Assembly (NCBI GenBank): GCA_035295745.1
Contig: DATGIL010000038.1
Span: 62,001 to 126,000 of the forward strand
DNA from: JAIQFL01 sp035295745
GTDB taxonomy: Bacteria; Acidobacteriota; Terriglobia; Bryobacterales; Bryobacteraceae
Length of the DNA stretch: 64,000 nucleotides
Direction: 5' to 3'
A program made the translations under genes and the position numbers. Numbering within the stretch: the stretch's first letter is position 1; each line of letters opens with the position of its first letter. A model generated the notes under the pieces. It searched no databases and had not been told where the DNA came from. It worked only from the letters and a program-made list of their open reading frames with translations. Of the stretch, positions 25,952 to 34,140 are shown in pieces.

Positions 25952-27357
25952 GCAGACTCCCGAGCCGTCGACAACACGTGCTGTGGTTGGGCGAGCGGCA
26001 GTGTGACAGTCAACTCGGTGCCATGGCCTGGTTCCGATTCCACATTGAAGCTGCCACCCAGATAACTCACCCTCTCCTGCATGCCCAGCAGCCCCATACC
26101 CCGCTCCTGTTGCGCATGAAAGCCCTTGCCGTCATCTCGAATCGAAAGAAACAATGCATCCGCCTCCTGCCGCACCGTCACCGTCACATCGCGCGCGTCG
26201 GCATGCTTCACGATATTGTGAAGCGCCTCTTGCACGATGCGGTAGATACAAGTCTTGTGTTCCTCCGGTAATTCTTCGGATACCTGTTCCGCGGCCACCT
26301 TCACCCACACACCGCTACGCCGGGAGACCTCGCGCGCCTGCCACTGCAGCGCCGGCACCAGTCCGAGATCGTCCAGCATCGACGGCCGTAGCAGCAGCGC
26401 CATATTTCGTACGACGCGAATCGAATTCTCGATCAGCTTCTTGATCTCGTCCGCCTTGGCGGCGACACTCTCCGTCTCCTTCATGCGAATCAGCGTCGAG
26501 AGATTAGCCATCTCCACCAGCACGCCGGTCAGCGACTGCCCCACTTCGTCGTGCAGCTCGCGCGAAATCGAGCGGCGCTCCTCCTCCTGCGCCTGCACCA
26601 GCCGCGCTGAGAGTTCTTTCAACTCCGCCCGAGCATCTGAAATCTCCTGGTAGCGTTCCGCCGTCTCGGCTTCCAGCCGCTCAATTTTGCGAATGCTGAA
26701 CGCCGCGAGCATCAGGCCGAGCCCGATCGTCAATCCAATGGTGATGATGAGGCGTCGCCGCGATTGGTGAAAGGTCGCTTCCATCTTGAGCTTTCCGGAG
26801 TTCAACTGTGACTCGTTGATCGCTCCGATCTGGCCGGCGATTCCGAGCATCGATTGCCGCCGCGGAGAAACTTCGTCGCGCAAAAAGGCGTAGCCGTCGC
26901 GGCGGCGTTGTTCCGCGGTCCACCGGAACACCGGCTCGAGCACCTTCCAGTAATCCGATAGCTCGCCGGTGAGCACGCGAAAAGGCTGTGCTTCTTGCGA
27001 ATTGAGCAATGCCCGGTATTGCTCCAGCGCCGAATCCATATCACTACGCGTCTCCAACAGCGTGTAGCGATGGCCTTCCGCCTTACCGCTCTCGGGCTCG
27101 AGCAGATAATCCCTCACGTAAGTGCCCGAGACGTAGACGTCAGCCCGAATCCGTTCGAGGACTTGTGTGCGCAGAAGGAAGTCCTCGCGAATCGAATCGT
27201 TCGAGGTCTGAATCTGTTCGAGCGCCTGAATCCCGTCCACTCCAGCTAAGGCCATCAGCAGCAGCACACCGCCGAATCCGGCCATGAGCGCATGACGGCT
27301 GTTCACTACCAGCGGCCCATTGCGCCGTGGCTTGGACGAGTCTCGCGACGGGATCAC
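25948..27357 (-). CDS. Membrane sensor histidine kinase (HisKA_3, NarX/DegS-like)
   Basis: 469 residues. TM1 about 22-42, periplasmic helical sensor (about 43-202, CHASE3-like, QTSNDSIREDFLLRTQVLERI), TM2 about 203-221, a coiled linker, dimerisation/phospho-acceptor helix with His269 in SRELHDEVGQSL, and an ATPase domain (YRIVQEALHNIVKHADA N-box; DDGKGF G-box; GMGLLGMQERV). Partner of the NarL-type regulator. Start GTG 27357 has AAGGA very close upstream; a GTG about 17 codons later is an alternative. Divergent from the bicupin gene. Confidence 0.92.
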   Translation of the reverse strand: MIPSRDSSKPRRNGPLVVNSRHALMAGFGGVLLLMALAGVDGIQALEQIQTSNDSIREDFLLRTQVLERIRADVYVSGTYVRDYLLEPESGKAEGHRYTLLETRSDMDSALEQYRALLNSQEAQPFRVLTGELSDYWKVLEPVFRWTAEQRRRDGYAFLRDEVSPRRQSMLGIAGQIGAINESQLNSGKLKMEATFHQSRRRLIITIGLTIGLGLMLAAFSIRKIERLEAETAERYQEISDARAELKELSARLVQAQEEERRSISRELHDEVGQSLTGVLVEMANLSTLIRMKETESVAAKADEIKKLIENSIRVVRNMALLLRPSMLDDLGLVPALQWQAREVSRRSGVWVKVAAEQVSEELPEEHKTCIYRIVQEALHNIVKHADARDVTVTVRQEADALFLSIRDDGKGFHAQQERGMGLLGMQERVSYLGGSFNVESEPGHGTELTVTLPLAQPQHVLSTARESA

Positions 27358-27444
27358 TTCCTTATATCCTATCGCGCGGCATCAACGGTTGTTTTCGCAC
27401 CGTGATCGGTGTTATATCTCAGAAACACTCCATTGAGGGAATGC

Positions 27445-28596
27445 ATGTCAGAAGAGACGAAACACGTGAAAACCGAAGGTATGAGCAGGCGCAGCATATT
27501 TGGAGCGATGGCGTTGGCCTCTGCGGCAGCGGCCACCCCCGCCAACGCAGCGCCCGCTGAAACCAAGTTCGAGCCCTTGCCGACCTTCAAATTCGATATC
27601 GAGAACCAGACTGGCTGGCAAGGTCCCGCTGGATCCGCCAAGGAAGCGACCGTCGCCGAGTTCCCGATTTCCCAGAGCATCGCCGGCGTCTCCATGCGCC
27701 TGAAGCCTGGCGCCATGCGCGAACTGCACTGGCACTCGTTGGCCGCCGAATGGGCCTACATGCTCGAAGGCACTTGCCGCGGCACCGTGATCACACCTAC
27801 CGGACAGGCGGAAATCGCCGATTTCGGCCCAGGCGACACTTGGTATTTTCCTCGCGGACATGGCCACGCTCTGCAAGCCACCAGTCCCAACGGATGCCAC
27901 TTCCTGCTGGGCTTCGATAATGGTCACTTCTCGGAGTTCGGAACCTTCAGCATCACCGACTGGATCGCGACGGCCCCGCCCAACGTTGTGGCGCGCAGTC
28001 TGGGAGTCCCCGTTTCCGCGATCTCGCAATTCCCGAAGAAGGAGGTCTACATCGGACCGGGCAGAATGCCGCCGGCGACCGAGACTCTTCGTAACGCGGA
28101 GTTGCAGCCCAACCAGTTTTCGCACAAATACCGCCTCGATCATCAGCCTCCGCGACAATTCCCCGGCGGCCTCGAATACATGGTCTCGTCCAAGGAGTTT
28201 CCGATCCAGACCACGCTCACGGCCGTTCGCATGGATCTGCAACCGGGAGCATTGCGTGAGCTCCATTGGCATCCGCACGCCGATGAGTGGCAGTACTACG
28301 TTCGCGGCAAGGCACGCGTGGGTATCTTCGGATCGCACGGCCGCGTGAGAACAGAAGAGTTTGGACCCGGTCACGTGGGCTTCGTTCAGCAAGGCTACGG
28401 CCACTACATCGAGCAGATTGGCGACGAGCCAACCGAACTGCTGATCCTGTTCAATAGCGGCGAGTATCAGGAGATTTCACTTTCCAATTGGCTCGGCGGA
28501 AACCCGAGCACGCTTCTCGAGGACAATTTCGGCATCCCGAAAAGTCTCGCCGATCAACTGCCGCGCAAAGAACGCGGCATTCTCGGAAAAGCGTAG
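27445..28596 (+). CDS. Tat-exported bicupin, oxalate decarboxylase-like
   Basis: 383 residues from ATG 27445, with GAGGGA 5-6 nt upstream. A twin-arginine signal (SRRSIFGAMALASAAAATPANA) directs export of the folded protein. Two cupin domains each carry the metal site: HWHSLAAEW with a later His in PRGHGHAL, and HWHPHADEW with QQGYGHY. This matches Mn-dependent oxalate decarboxylases, which convert oxalate to formate and CO2; the active-site lid sequence was not identifiable, so oxalate oxidase or another bicupin is possible. Divergent from a two-component pair that might sense the same substrate. Confidence 0.85.
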   Translation: MSEETKHVKTEGMSRRSIFGAMALASAAAATPANAAPAETKFEPLPTFKFDIENQTGWQGPAGSAKEATVAEFPISQSIAGVSMRLKPGAMRELHWHSLAAEWAYMLEGTCRGTVITPTGQAEIADFGPGDTWYFPRGHGHALQATSPNGCHFLLGFDNGHFSEFGTFSITDWIATAPPNVVARSLGVPVSAISQFPKKEVYIGPGRMPPATETLRNAELQPNQFSHKYRLDHQPPRQFPGGLEYMVSSKEFPIQTTLTAVRMDLQPGALRELHWHPHADEWQYYVRGKARVGIFGSHGRVRTEEFGPGHVGFVQQGYGHYIEQIGDEPTELLILFNSGEYQEISLSNWLGGNPSTLLEDNFGIPKSLADQLPRKERGILGKA

Positions 28597-28598
28597 AC

Positions 28599-28788
28599 GT
28601 GGCGCAAAGACTTTTCTTTGCCGCGTCGACACTCCTCTCGACGCTTTTCGGACGTGCACTAATACCAGTGCCACGAAGTGGACGCCGATGCCGCATCACC
28701 GGAACTTTTTGCGTCTCCGAAAGACCTGTGCAAGTTCGCAAGGCGTCCCGATGAGTCAGGACGTTGCAGAGAAGAGTTTCGGCGCCAT
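28599..28788. repeat. Dispersed structured repeat, copy C (two-ended, longest)
   Basis: 190 bp, beginning GTGGCGCAAAGACTTTTC 2 nt after the bicupin stop and ending GAGTTTCGGCGCCAT. Left unit hairpins CAAAGA/TCTTTG and GCGTCGA/TCGACGC followed by TTTTCGG; right unit hairpin GTCCCGA/TCAGGAC (one mismatch), loop TGAG. The two ends are inverted versions of one unit. Confidence 0.85.
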
Positions 28789-28810
28789 GTCGCGGCCCTT
28801 TCAATCTAGT

Positions 28811-28816
28811 TACAAT
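28811..28816 (+). promoter_or_regulatory. -10-like element (TACAAT) before the acyltransferase gene
   Basis: TACAAT ends 8 nt before ATG 28825; no Shine-Dalgarno, so a leaderless transcript is plausible. Confidence 0.4.
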
Positions 28817-28824
28817 CCTGGGTG

Positions 28825-29763
28825 ATGCGCCGGCGCTCTCCCTTTCGCAATCGATTGGAATACACGCTCGCACTTTTCGCCCTAAAATCGCTGGAACTCA
28901 CTCCCTTACCCCTGTCGAATTGGCTGGCCCGTCGCTACGCGAACCTGCTGGACCACACCATCCCCCGCTTGCGGCGTGTCGCGTATCGAAACCTTTCCGT
29001 AGCCCTACCAGATGCCGATCCCGTCGCGATCGTCGACGGCGTATTTCGTTCCATCGCCCGCACACTGGTAGCCTTCGCCAAGTTTCCCTCCATCGGCAAA
29101 CACAACGTGGAGCGCTGGATCCGCTGCGAAGGCGGTGAGTACTTCGAGGACGCGCTTCGCCGGGGGAAGGGCGTCCTTTTTGCCACCGCCCACCTGGGCA
29201 ATTGGGAACTGAGCGCCTATGCCCACGCACTGCTCCGCTCACCGATGAACGTGGTGGTGCGCCCGCTCGACAACCCGCTGATCGACCGCCTCGTGGAGAG
29301 GCGTCGTGCGCTCTCGGGAAATCGTCCCATTTTCAAAAAGGATTTCGCCCGCGCCATTCTGAAATCCCTTTCCGCCAACCAGGCGGTGGGGATTCTGATC
29401 GACCAGAATACCGCCCCCGATACCAGCGGCTCTTCGACCTTCGTCGACTTCTTTGGCATCCCGGCTTCGGCCGGCACCGGATTCGCTAAACTCGCTGCCC
29501 ATAGCCGCGCGGAGGTGATCCCCGGCTACGCACTCTGGTCTGACTCGGAGCGGCGCTATGTGCTTCGCTTCTACCCGCCCGTCCCGATCACTGGCGATGC
29601 TCACCGGGACACTCAGGCACTGCAGAGTCAGCTCGAAGGAGTCATTCGCGCGTACCCCGATCAATGGCTGTGGATTCATCGGCGCTGGAAAACCAGGCCA
29701 CCCGGGGAGCCCTCCTTGTATGAAACTACACCTGCGCGTGGTGGCTCGTCGCTATCACTGTAG
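28825..29763 (+). CDS. Lysophospholipid/lipid A-type acyltransferase (LpxL/HtrB family)
   Basis: 312 residues. The HX4E catalytic motif is HLGNWE (about residue 117, in ATAHLGNWELSAYAH), followed by VVVRPLDNPLIDRLVERRR and the ILIDQN and GIPASAGTGFAKLAAHS segments conserved in LpxL-type enzymes. These add a fatty acid to lipid A precursors or related lysolipids at the inner membrane. An N-terminal amphipathic stretch (LEYTLALFALKSLELTPLPL) probably anchors it. The C-terminal 20 residues (ETTPARGGSSLSL) look non-conserved. Start ATG 28825 or GTG 28822. Confidence 0.85.
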   Translation: MRRRSPFRNRLEYTLALFALKSLELTPLPLSNWLARRYANLLDHTIPRLRRVAYRNLSVALPDADPVAIVDGVFRSIARTLVAFAKFPSIGKHNVERWIRCEGGEYFEDALRRGKGVLFATAHLGNWELSAYAHALLRSPMNVVVRPLDNPLIDRLVERRRALSGNRPIFKKDFARAILKSLSANQAVGILIDQNTAPDTSGSSTFVDFFGIPASAGTGFAKLAAHSRAEVIPGYALWSDSERRYVLRFYPPVPITGDAHRDTQALQSQLEGVIRAYPDQWLWIHRRWKTRPPGEPSLYETTPARGGSSLSL

Positions 29764-29793
29764 TATTCTGTAGCGGGAACCCCTTCGCGCTCG

Positions 29794-31668
29794 ATGAACC
29801 CGCTGAAAAGCCCGGTGCTCCGCAGTATCGCCGTGGCACTTGCCCTCACTGCGCTGGCACTGGTCACCGCGCTGGTGCTGGAGCCGAATCTCGAAGCCAG
29901 CATATTCGTGCTCTTCATCTTGCTCCCCTTCCTGCTGGCAGTGTGGATCAGTTCCTGGTATTACGGACGCCTCAGCGGCCTTACCGCAACCATCGCATCG
30001 GTAGCCGCGATCCTGTTCTTCTTCTTTCGACCCGAAGCAGGAGGCGGACCTGCCTTTAGCATCGTGGCGCCTCCCTTCGTTTTCGCCATGCTGGGCGGTT
30101 CGCTCACGTGGATCGCTTCCTCGTGGCGCGAGAGCCGCCGGCGTCTGACTGCCGCACTCTCGAGCCTGGGCGATGGCGTCATTACGACCGATCTCAAGGG
30201 CCGGGTTACATTCGTGAATTCGCTGGCTGGAAGCCTTCTCGGCTGGCCGCCCGTCGAGGCGCGCGGCAGAGCCTCCACCGAAATTGTCGAACTCCTCGAC
30301 GAAGACTCGCGCGAGCCAATTGAAAATCCGCTCACCCGCGCACTACGCGAGCGAATGCGCGTCGCCGCCGACGACCACGTCCTCCTGGTGCCCCGGTCAG
30401 GAACCGAACTCCCCATCGAATATTGCAGCTATCCACTGCGCGGCGACTCCGGCAGCGTATGGGGAGCCATCCTGATTTTCCGCGATATCACCAAGCGCCG
30501 TCAGATCACGGCCCAGGCATTGCACGATCAGAAACTGGAAGCCGTGAGCCGCATGGCCGGAGGCGTCGCCGGCGACTTCAGCAACGTGCTCACGGTGATC
30601 ACGGGCTACGCTAATCTGCTGCGCGCGGAAGTGCCTCCAGGCAGCCCCCTGGTGCGCTTTGTCGACGAGATCGTCTATGGCAGTGAACGCGCCTCCGCTC
30701 TCACGCGGCATCTGCTCGCCTTCGCGCGCGGCTCTACTGCCCAACCTCGAGTGCTCGACCTCAATGCCGTGATCGCCGGGATGGAGCCTATGTTGCGGCG
30801 CGTATTAGGCCACAACATCGACCTGATTCTGCTCACCAGCCCCGGCTTGGGCCGCGTCAGGGCCGACGCCGCGCAGGTCGAGTTGGTCGTCGTCAACCTC
30901 GCCAACAACGCCCGCGATGCCATGCCGGATGGTGGCAAGCTCATCATCGAGACTGCCAACGTAGACCTCGCCGGATCTCCCGACGATCACGGCACAGGGA
31001 TCAAGCCCGGCTCCTACGTGATGCTCGCGGTCAGCGATACCGGCATCGGCATGGACGCCGAGATGCGCTCTCGCCTCTTCGAACCCTTTTTCACCACCAA
31101 GCCGCAAGGCAAAGGCAGCGGCCTCGGATTGGCGACGGTTTACGGCACCGTCAAGCAGAGCGACGGCCAACTTACGTGCTACAGCCAGCCGGGATGTGGG
31201 ACCATCTTCGAAATCTACCTGCCGCGCATCAAGGACAAGGACGTAGTGGTCGAGCGGGTCGGCCCGCGCTCCCCGCGAGGGTCCGAAACCATTCTGCTGG
31301 TGGATGACGAAGAAGGCGTCTGCAAGCTCCTGGCATCCATCCTGCGCTCCAACGGCTACGACGTGCTCGAAGCGAGTAATGGCAGCGCCGCGATGGCCGT
31401 CTTTGAGAAAAACAGCCACAAGATCGACCTGGTGGTGACGGACATCGTGATGCCGCAGATGAGCGGCTTCGAGCTCGGCCACAAGCTCGGCGAGCGTGCA
31501 CCGTCGCTCAAGATTCTCTACATGTCCGGTTACCGCGACAACGCCTTCGGCAGTGCAGGCGGTGAAGCCCCGCGGGCCTTCCTTCACAAGCCCTTCACGC
31601 CAGACATTTTGCTCGCCAAGGTGCGAGAGGTATTGGATGGACCGGCCCCAGCACCCCCCCACCCCTGA
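29794..31668 (+). CDS. Hybrid sensor histidine kinase with missing phospho-acceptor histidine
   Basis: 624 residues. Three or four N-terminal membrane helices (about 10-110, DUF4118-like), a PAS domain (about 118-235), a HisKA-like helix pair, an ATPase domain (about 355-475: NLANNARDAMPDGG N-box, DTGIGM G1, GKGSGLGLATVYG G2) and a receiver domain (about 495-615) with Asp in VVTDIVMPQMSG and Lys in FLHKPF. The H-box reads AGGVAGDFSNVLTVITGY: the position that is His in this subfamily (VAHDFNN) is Gly260 (codon GGC at 30571-30573). The receiver looks intact, so it may act with another kinase or sense without autophosphorylation. Confidence 0.88.
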   Translation: MNPLKSPVLRSIAVALALTALALVTALVLEPNLEASIFVLFILLPFLLAVWISSWYYGRLSGLTATIASVAAILFFFFRPEAGGGPAFSIVAPPFVFAMLGGSLTWIASSWRESRRRLTAALSSLGDGVITTDLKGRVTFVNSLAGSLLGWPPVEARGRASTEIVELLDEDSREPIENPLTRALRERMRVAADDHVLLVPRSGTELPIEYCSYPLRGDSGSVWGAILIFRDITKRRQITAQALHDQKLEAVSRMAGGVAGDFSNVLTVITGYANLLRAEVPPGSPLVRFVDEIVYGSERASALTRHLLAFARGSTAQPRVLDLNAVIAGMEPMLRRVLGHNIDLILLTSPGLGRVRADAAQVELVVVNLANNARDAMPDGGKLIIETANVDLAGSPDDHGTGIKPGSYVMLAVSDTGIGMDAEMRSRLFEPFFTTKPQGKGSGLGLATVYGTVKQSDGQLTCYSQPGCGTIFEIYLPRIKDKDVVVERVGPRSPRGSETILLVDDEEGVCKLLASILRSNGYDVLEASNGSAAMAVFEKNSHKIDLVVTDIVMPQMSGFELGHKLGERAPSLKILYMSGYRDNAFGSAGGEAPRAFLHKPFTPDILLAKVREVLDGPAPAPPHP

Positions 31669-31685
31669 TCCCCGCTCCCCGGCGG

Positions 31686-31691
31686 TATGAT
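31686..31691 (+). promoter_or_regulatory. -10-like element (TATGAT) before the esterase-like gene
   Basis: TATGAT ends 7 nt before ATG 31699. The upstream in-frame ATG (31687) lies inside this hexamer, which favours 31699 as the start. Confidence 0.4.
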
Positions 31692-31698
31692 TTTCCTG

Positions 31699-33330
31699 AT
31701 GCCTAAGCTTGTCTGTGGACTTGTCCTGGCCGCGATGTCCGCTGCATACTCGTTCGCAGCCGATACGCGCTTCGAGATCTCCTTCCCCGCCGCGGCGCAT
31801 CGCGGCCCGATCACTGGCCGCGTCTTTATCATGATCTCGCGCACCAACGATCGTGAGCCTCGCCTGCAGATCTCACGCATCGGCGTGCCATTCTTCGGAC
31901 GGGACATCGAGAATCTCGCGCCCGGACAAGCCGCCGTCATCGACGCGACCGATCTCGGCACACCTCTTGAGAGTCTCTCGGAGATTCCCGCCGGAACCTA
32001 CTACGTGCAGGCATTCGTCAATATCTACTCGGAATTCCGCCGCGCCGATGGCCACGTCGTCTGGATGCACGATGATCAGTGGGAAGGCCAGCGATGGAAT
32101 CGCTCACCGGGCAATCTTTTTTCGACATCGAAACAGGTGGAGCTCGACCCGGCAAAGGGATATCGCATCGCCCTCGAGTGCGACCAGATCGTCCCACCCA
32201 TCGAGATTCCTCCGGACACCGAATGGGTCAAGCGCTTCAAGATTCAGAGCCAGATCCTCACCAAGTTCTGGGGACGCCCCATTTACCTCGGCGCCACCGT
32301 GCTGCTGCCGCGCGACTACGCCAAGTCCACCGAGCATTACCCGGTGCTCTACGAACAGGGTCACTTCGGTCTCGGGGCACCCCTGGGTTTCTCCACCAGC
32401 CAGGCACAGGGGCGCGGCGGAAGAGGCGGCCAAGAGCTCTACGCCGAGTGGACCAAAGAAAATTTCCCGCGCATGATTGTGGTCACGCTGCAGCATCCGA
32501 ATCCCTACTTCGACGACTCTTATGCGGTCAATTCTGTGAACGTCGGACCCTACGGGGATGCCATTCACCAGGAACTGATACCCGAGATCGAGAAGCGGTT
32601 CCGCGTAATCAAACAGCCTTGGGCTCGTGTACTTTCGGGCGGCTCTACTGGCGGTTGGGAAGCGCTGGCACTACAGGTCTTTTATCCCGATTTCTATGGC
32701 GGCACGTGGTCCTATTGCCCCGACTCGGTGGACTTCTCCGACGTCGAAGGCATCAACGTTTACAAGGACACGAACGCCTTCTACAAGGTAATTGACTGGC
32801 GTCGCGAACCGACCATCAACAGCCGCGAGATCAATGGCCAGGTCCGTTCCACTTCGGAACAGCGCAATCACTTCGAACTCGTGAATGGCACGCATGGCAG
32901 GTCCGGAGAGCAGCTCGATATCTGGTCCGCGGTTTTCGGCCCTCTGGGCAAAGACGGATCCTTCGAGCCTCTCTTCGACAAGCGCATCGGCGTGATGCAT
33001 CCCGAAGTGGCGCAATACTGGAAGGAGCACTACGACATCCGCTACCACATGGAGAAGAACTGGTATGCGCTCGGGCCCAAGCTCGTGGATCAGGTCCACG
33101 TCTTTGTGGGCGACGCCGATAATTTCTTCCTGAACAACGGCGTGCACCTGCTGCAAGATTGGATGAAGAACACCAAGGATCCGCATTACGAAGGGTACTT
33201 CGTATACGGCGCGATGAAAGGACACTGCTACAGCGGCCCGGAGAATTCGGCTGAGCGGCTCAAAGAGATGGCCCAGCACATCCTTAGCAAAATGCCGCCG
33301 GGAACGGTTGCCGGCTGGTGGAAAAACTAG
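31699..33330 (+). CDS. Secreted esterase-like alpha/beta hydrolase
   Basis: 543 residues starting MPKLVCGLVLAAMSAAYSFAAD, a signal peptide. Residues about 20-180 form a beta-rich N-terminal domain, followed by an alpha/beta hydrolase of the enterochelin-esterase type (PF00756-like): YPVLYEQGHFG, then the nucleophile elbow LSGGSTGGWEAL (GxSxG), then a candidate Asp in VHVFVGDADNFF and His in GAMKGHCY. Long insertions make it larger than typical family D esterases. Substrate unknown; it neighbours glycosidase genes, so a carbohydrate ester is possible but unproven. Confidence 0.75.
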   Translation: MPKLVCGLVLAAMSAAYSFAADTRFEISFPAAAHRGPITGRVFIMISRTNDREPRLQISRIGVPFFGRDIENLAPGQAAVIDATDLGTPLESLSEIPAGTYYVQAFVNIYSEFRRADGHVVWMHDDQWEGQRWNRSPGNLFSTSKQVELDPAKGYRIALECDQIVPPIEIPPDTEWVKRFKIQSQILTKFWGRPIYLGATVLLPRDYAKSTEHYPVLYEQGHFGLGAPLGFSTSQAQGRGGRGGQELYAEWTKENFPRMIVVTLQHPNPYFDDSYAVNSVNVGPYGDAIHQELIPEIEKRFRVIKQPWARVLSGGSTGGWEALALQVFYPDFYGGTWSYCPDSVDFSDVEGINVYKDTNAFYKVIDWRREPTINSREINGQVRSTSEQRNHFELVNGTHGRSGEQLDIWSAVFGPLGKDGSFEPLFDKRIGVMHPEVAQYWKEHYDIRYHMEKNWYALGPKLVDQVHVFVGDADNFFLNNGVHLLQDWMKNTKDPHYEGYFVYGAMKGHCYSGPENSAERLKEMAQHILSKMPPGTVAGWWKN

Positions 33331-33433
33331 TGGCTGGAGCGTGTGATGAGTGCGCTCCCGAGCCGCGCCTGAGCAAGCCATGTACCAATCGCTCCGAATC
33401 TTGCCGTCCGGATACTAAGGTAACTGACTCGCT

Positions 33434-33892
33434 ATGAGCAAACACAAGGTGGAATGGGACGAAAAGGCAAGCGCCGCGGCCAATGCGCGGCGCGAGCTGC
33501 CGCCGGTTGTCTCGCGATACTTTGAGCTGGTCCGCGACTTCCTGGCCAAAGACCCGTCGCCGCGCGAACTGCATCGGCTGCGCCTCGCCACCAAGCGTCT
33601 CCGCTATACTCTGGAACTCTTCCGCCCCTGCTATGGCCCCGGCATGGAGACCCGCCTTTCCGAGTTACGCGCGTTGCAGCAACTGCTCGGGGAAGTCAAT
33701 GACAGCGCCGCCACCAGCCGCCTGGTCACGAAATCGATGCGCGCATCGCGGCAGCGGGCCCGCGCGGTCAAGTTCCTGGACGAACGAGCCGCCCGCAAAG
33801 CGCACGAATTTCGCCGCCACTGGGCCAACGTCTTCGACGCCGAGGGCCGGGAACGCTGGTGGACCGGCTACCTGGAACGTCAGGCCCGCTAA
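33434..33892 (+). CDS. CHAD-domain protein (short)
   Basis: 152 residues. The motif ELHRLRLATKRLRYTLELFRPCYG and LRALQQLLGEVNDSAATSRLV are the conserved His/Arg/Lys helix pattern of CHAD domains, which bind inorganic polyphosphate. Only about half of a canonical CHAD domain is present and no CYTH domain precedes it. No signal peptide. Small, single gene. Confidence 0.85.
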   Translation: MSKHKVEWDEKASAAANARRELPPVVSRYFELVRDFLAKDPSPRELHRLRLATKRLRYTLELFRPCYGPGMETRLSELRALQQLLGEVNDSAATSRLVTKSMRASRQRARAVKFLDERAARKAHEFRRHWANVFDAEGRERWWTGYLERQAR

Positions 33893-34140
33893 GTCCGCGG
33901 TCTCATCACGCGCAGCTCGTAGCGAGCCACGACTGTAAGAGTGTTCTTGCCTGAATACGAGGCCGCGTCCCCTTGCCACGAGGCCATAGCCATCCGTCAG
34001 AGTTGTGACCGCGTCCACCAGGCACTTTCAGTGACCTACGCAGGCGTTTCGGTCAATATTGACGGGAAATCATCAACAGTTTCACGGGCGGCCAAGTTCC
34101 CCGATTCCCATCCGAGCAGCGAGCTACAATCGTGCTTTCT
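33893..34140. other. Intergenic stretch with degenerate GAGCC(G/A)CGAC repeat
   Basis: Contains GAGCCACGACTGTAAGAG (from 33924), similar to two copies at 49584 and 49671. Otherwise it only holds the TACAAT element (34125-34130) before the next gene. Confidence 0.4.
34125..34130 (+). promoter_or_regulatory. -10-like element (TACAAT) before the GH5-like gene
   Basis: TACAAT ends 10 nt before ATG 34141; no Shine-Dalgarno and no clear -35. Confidence 0.4.
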
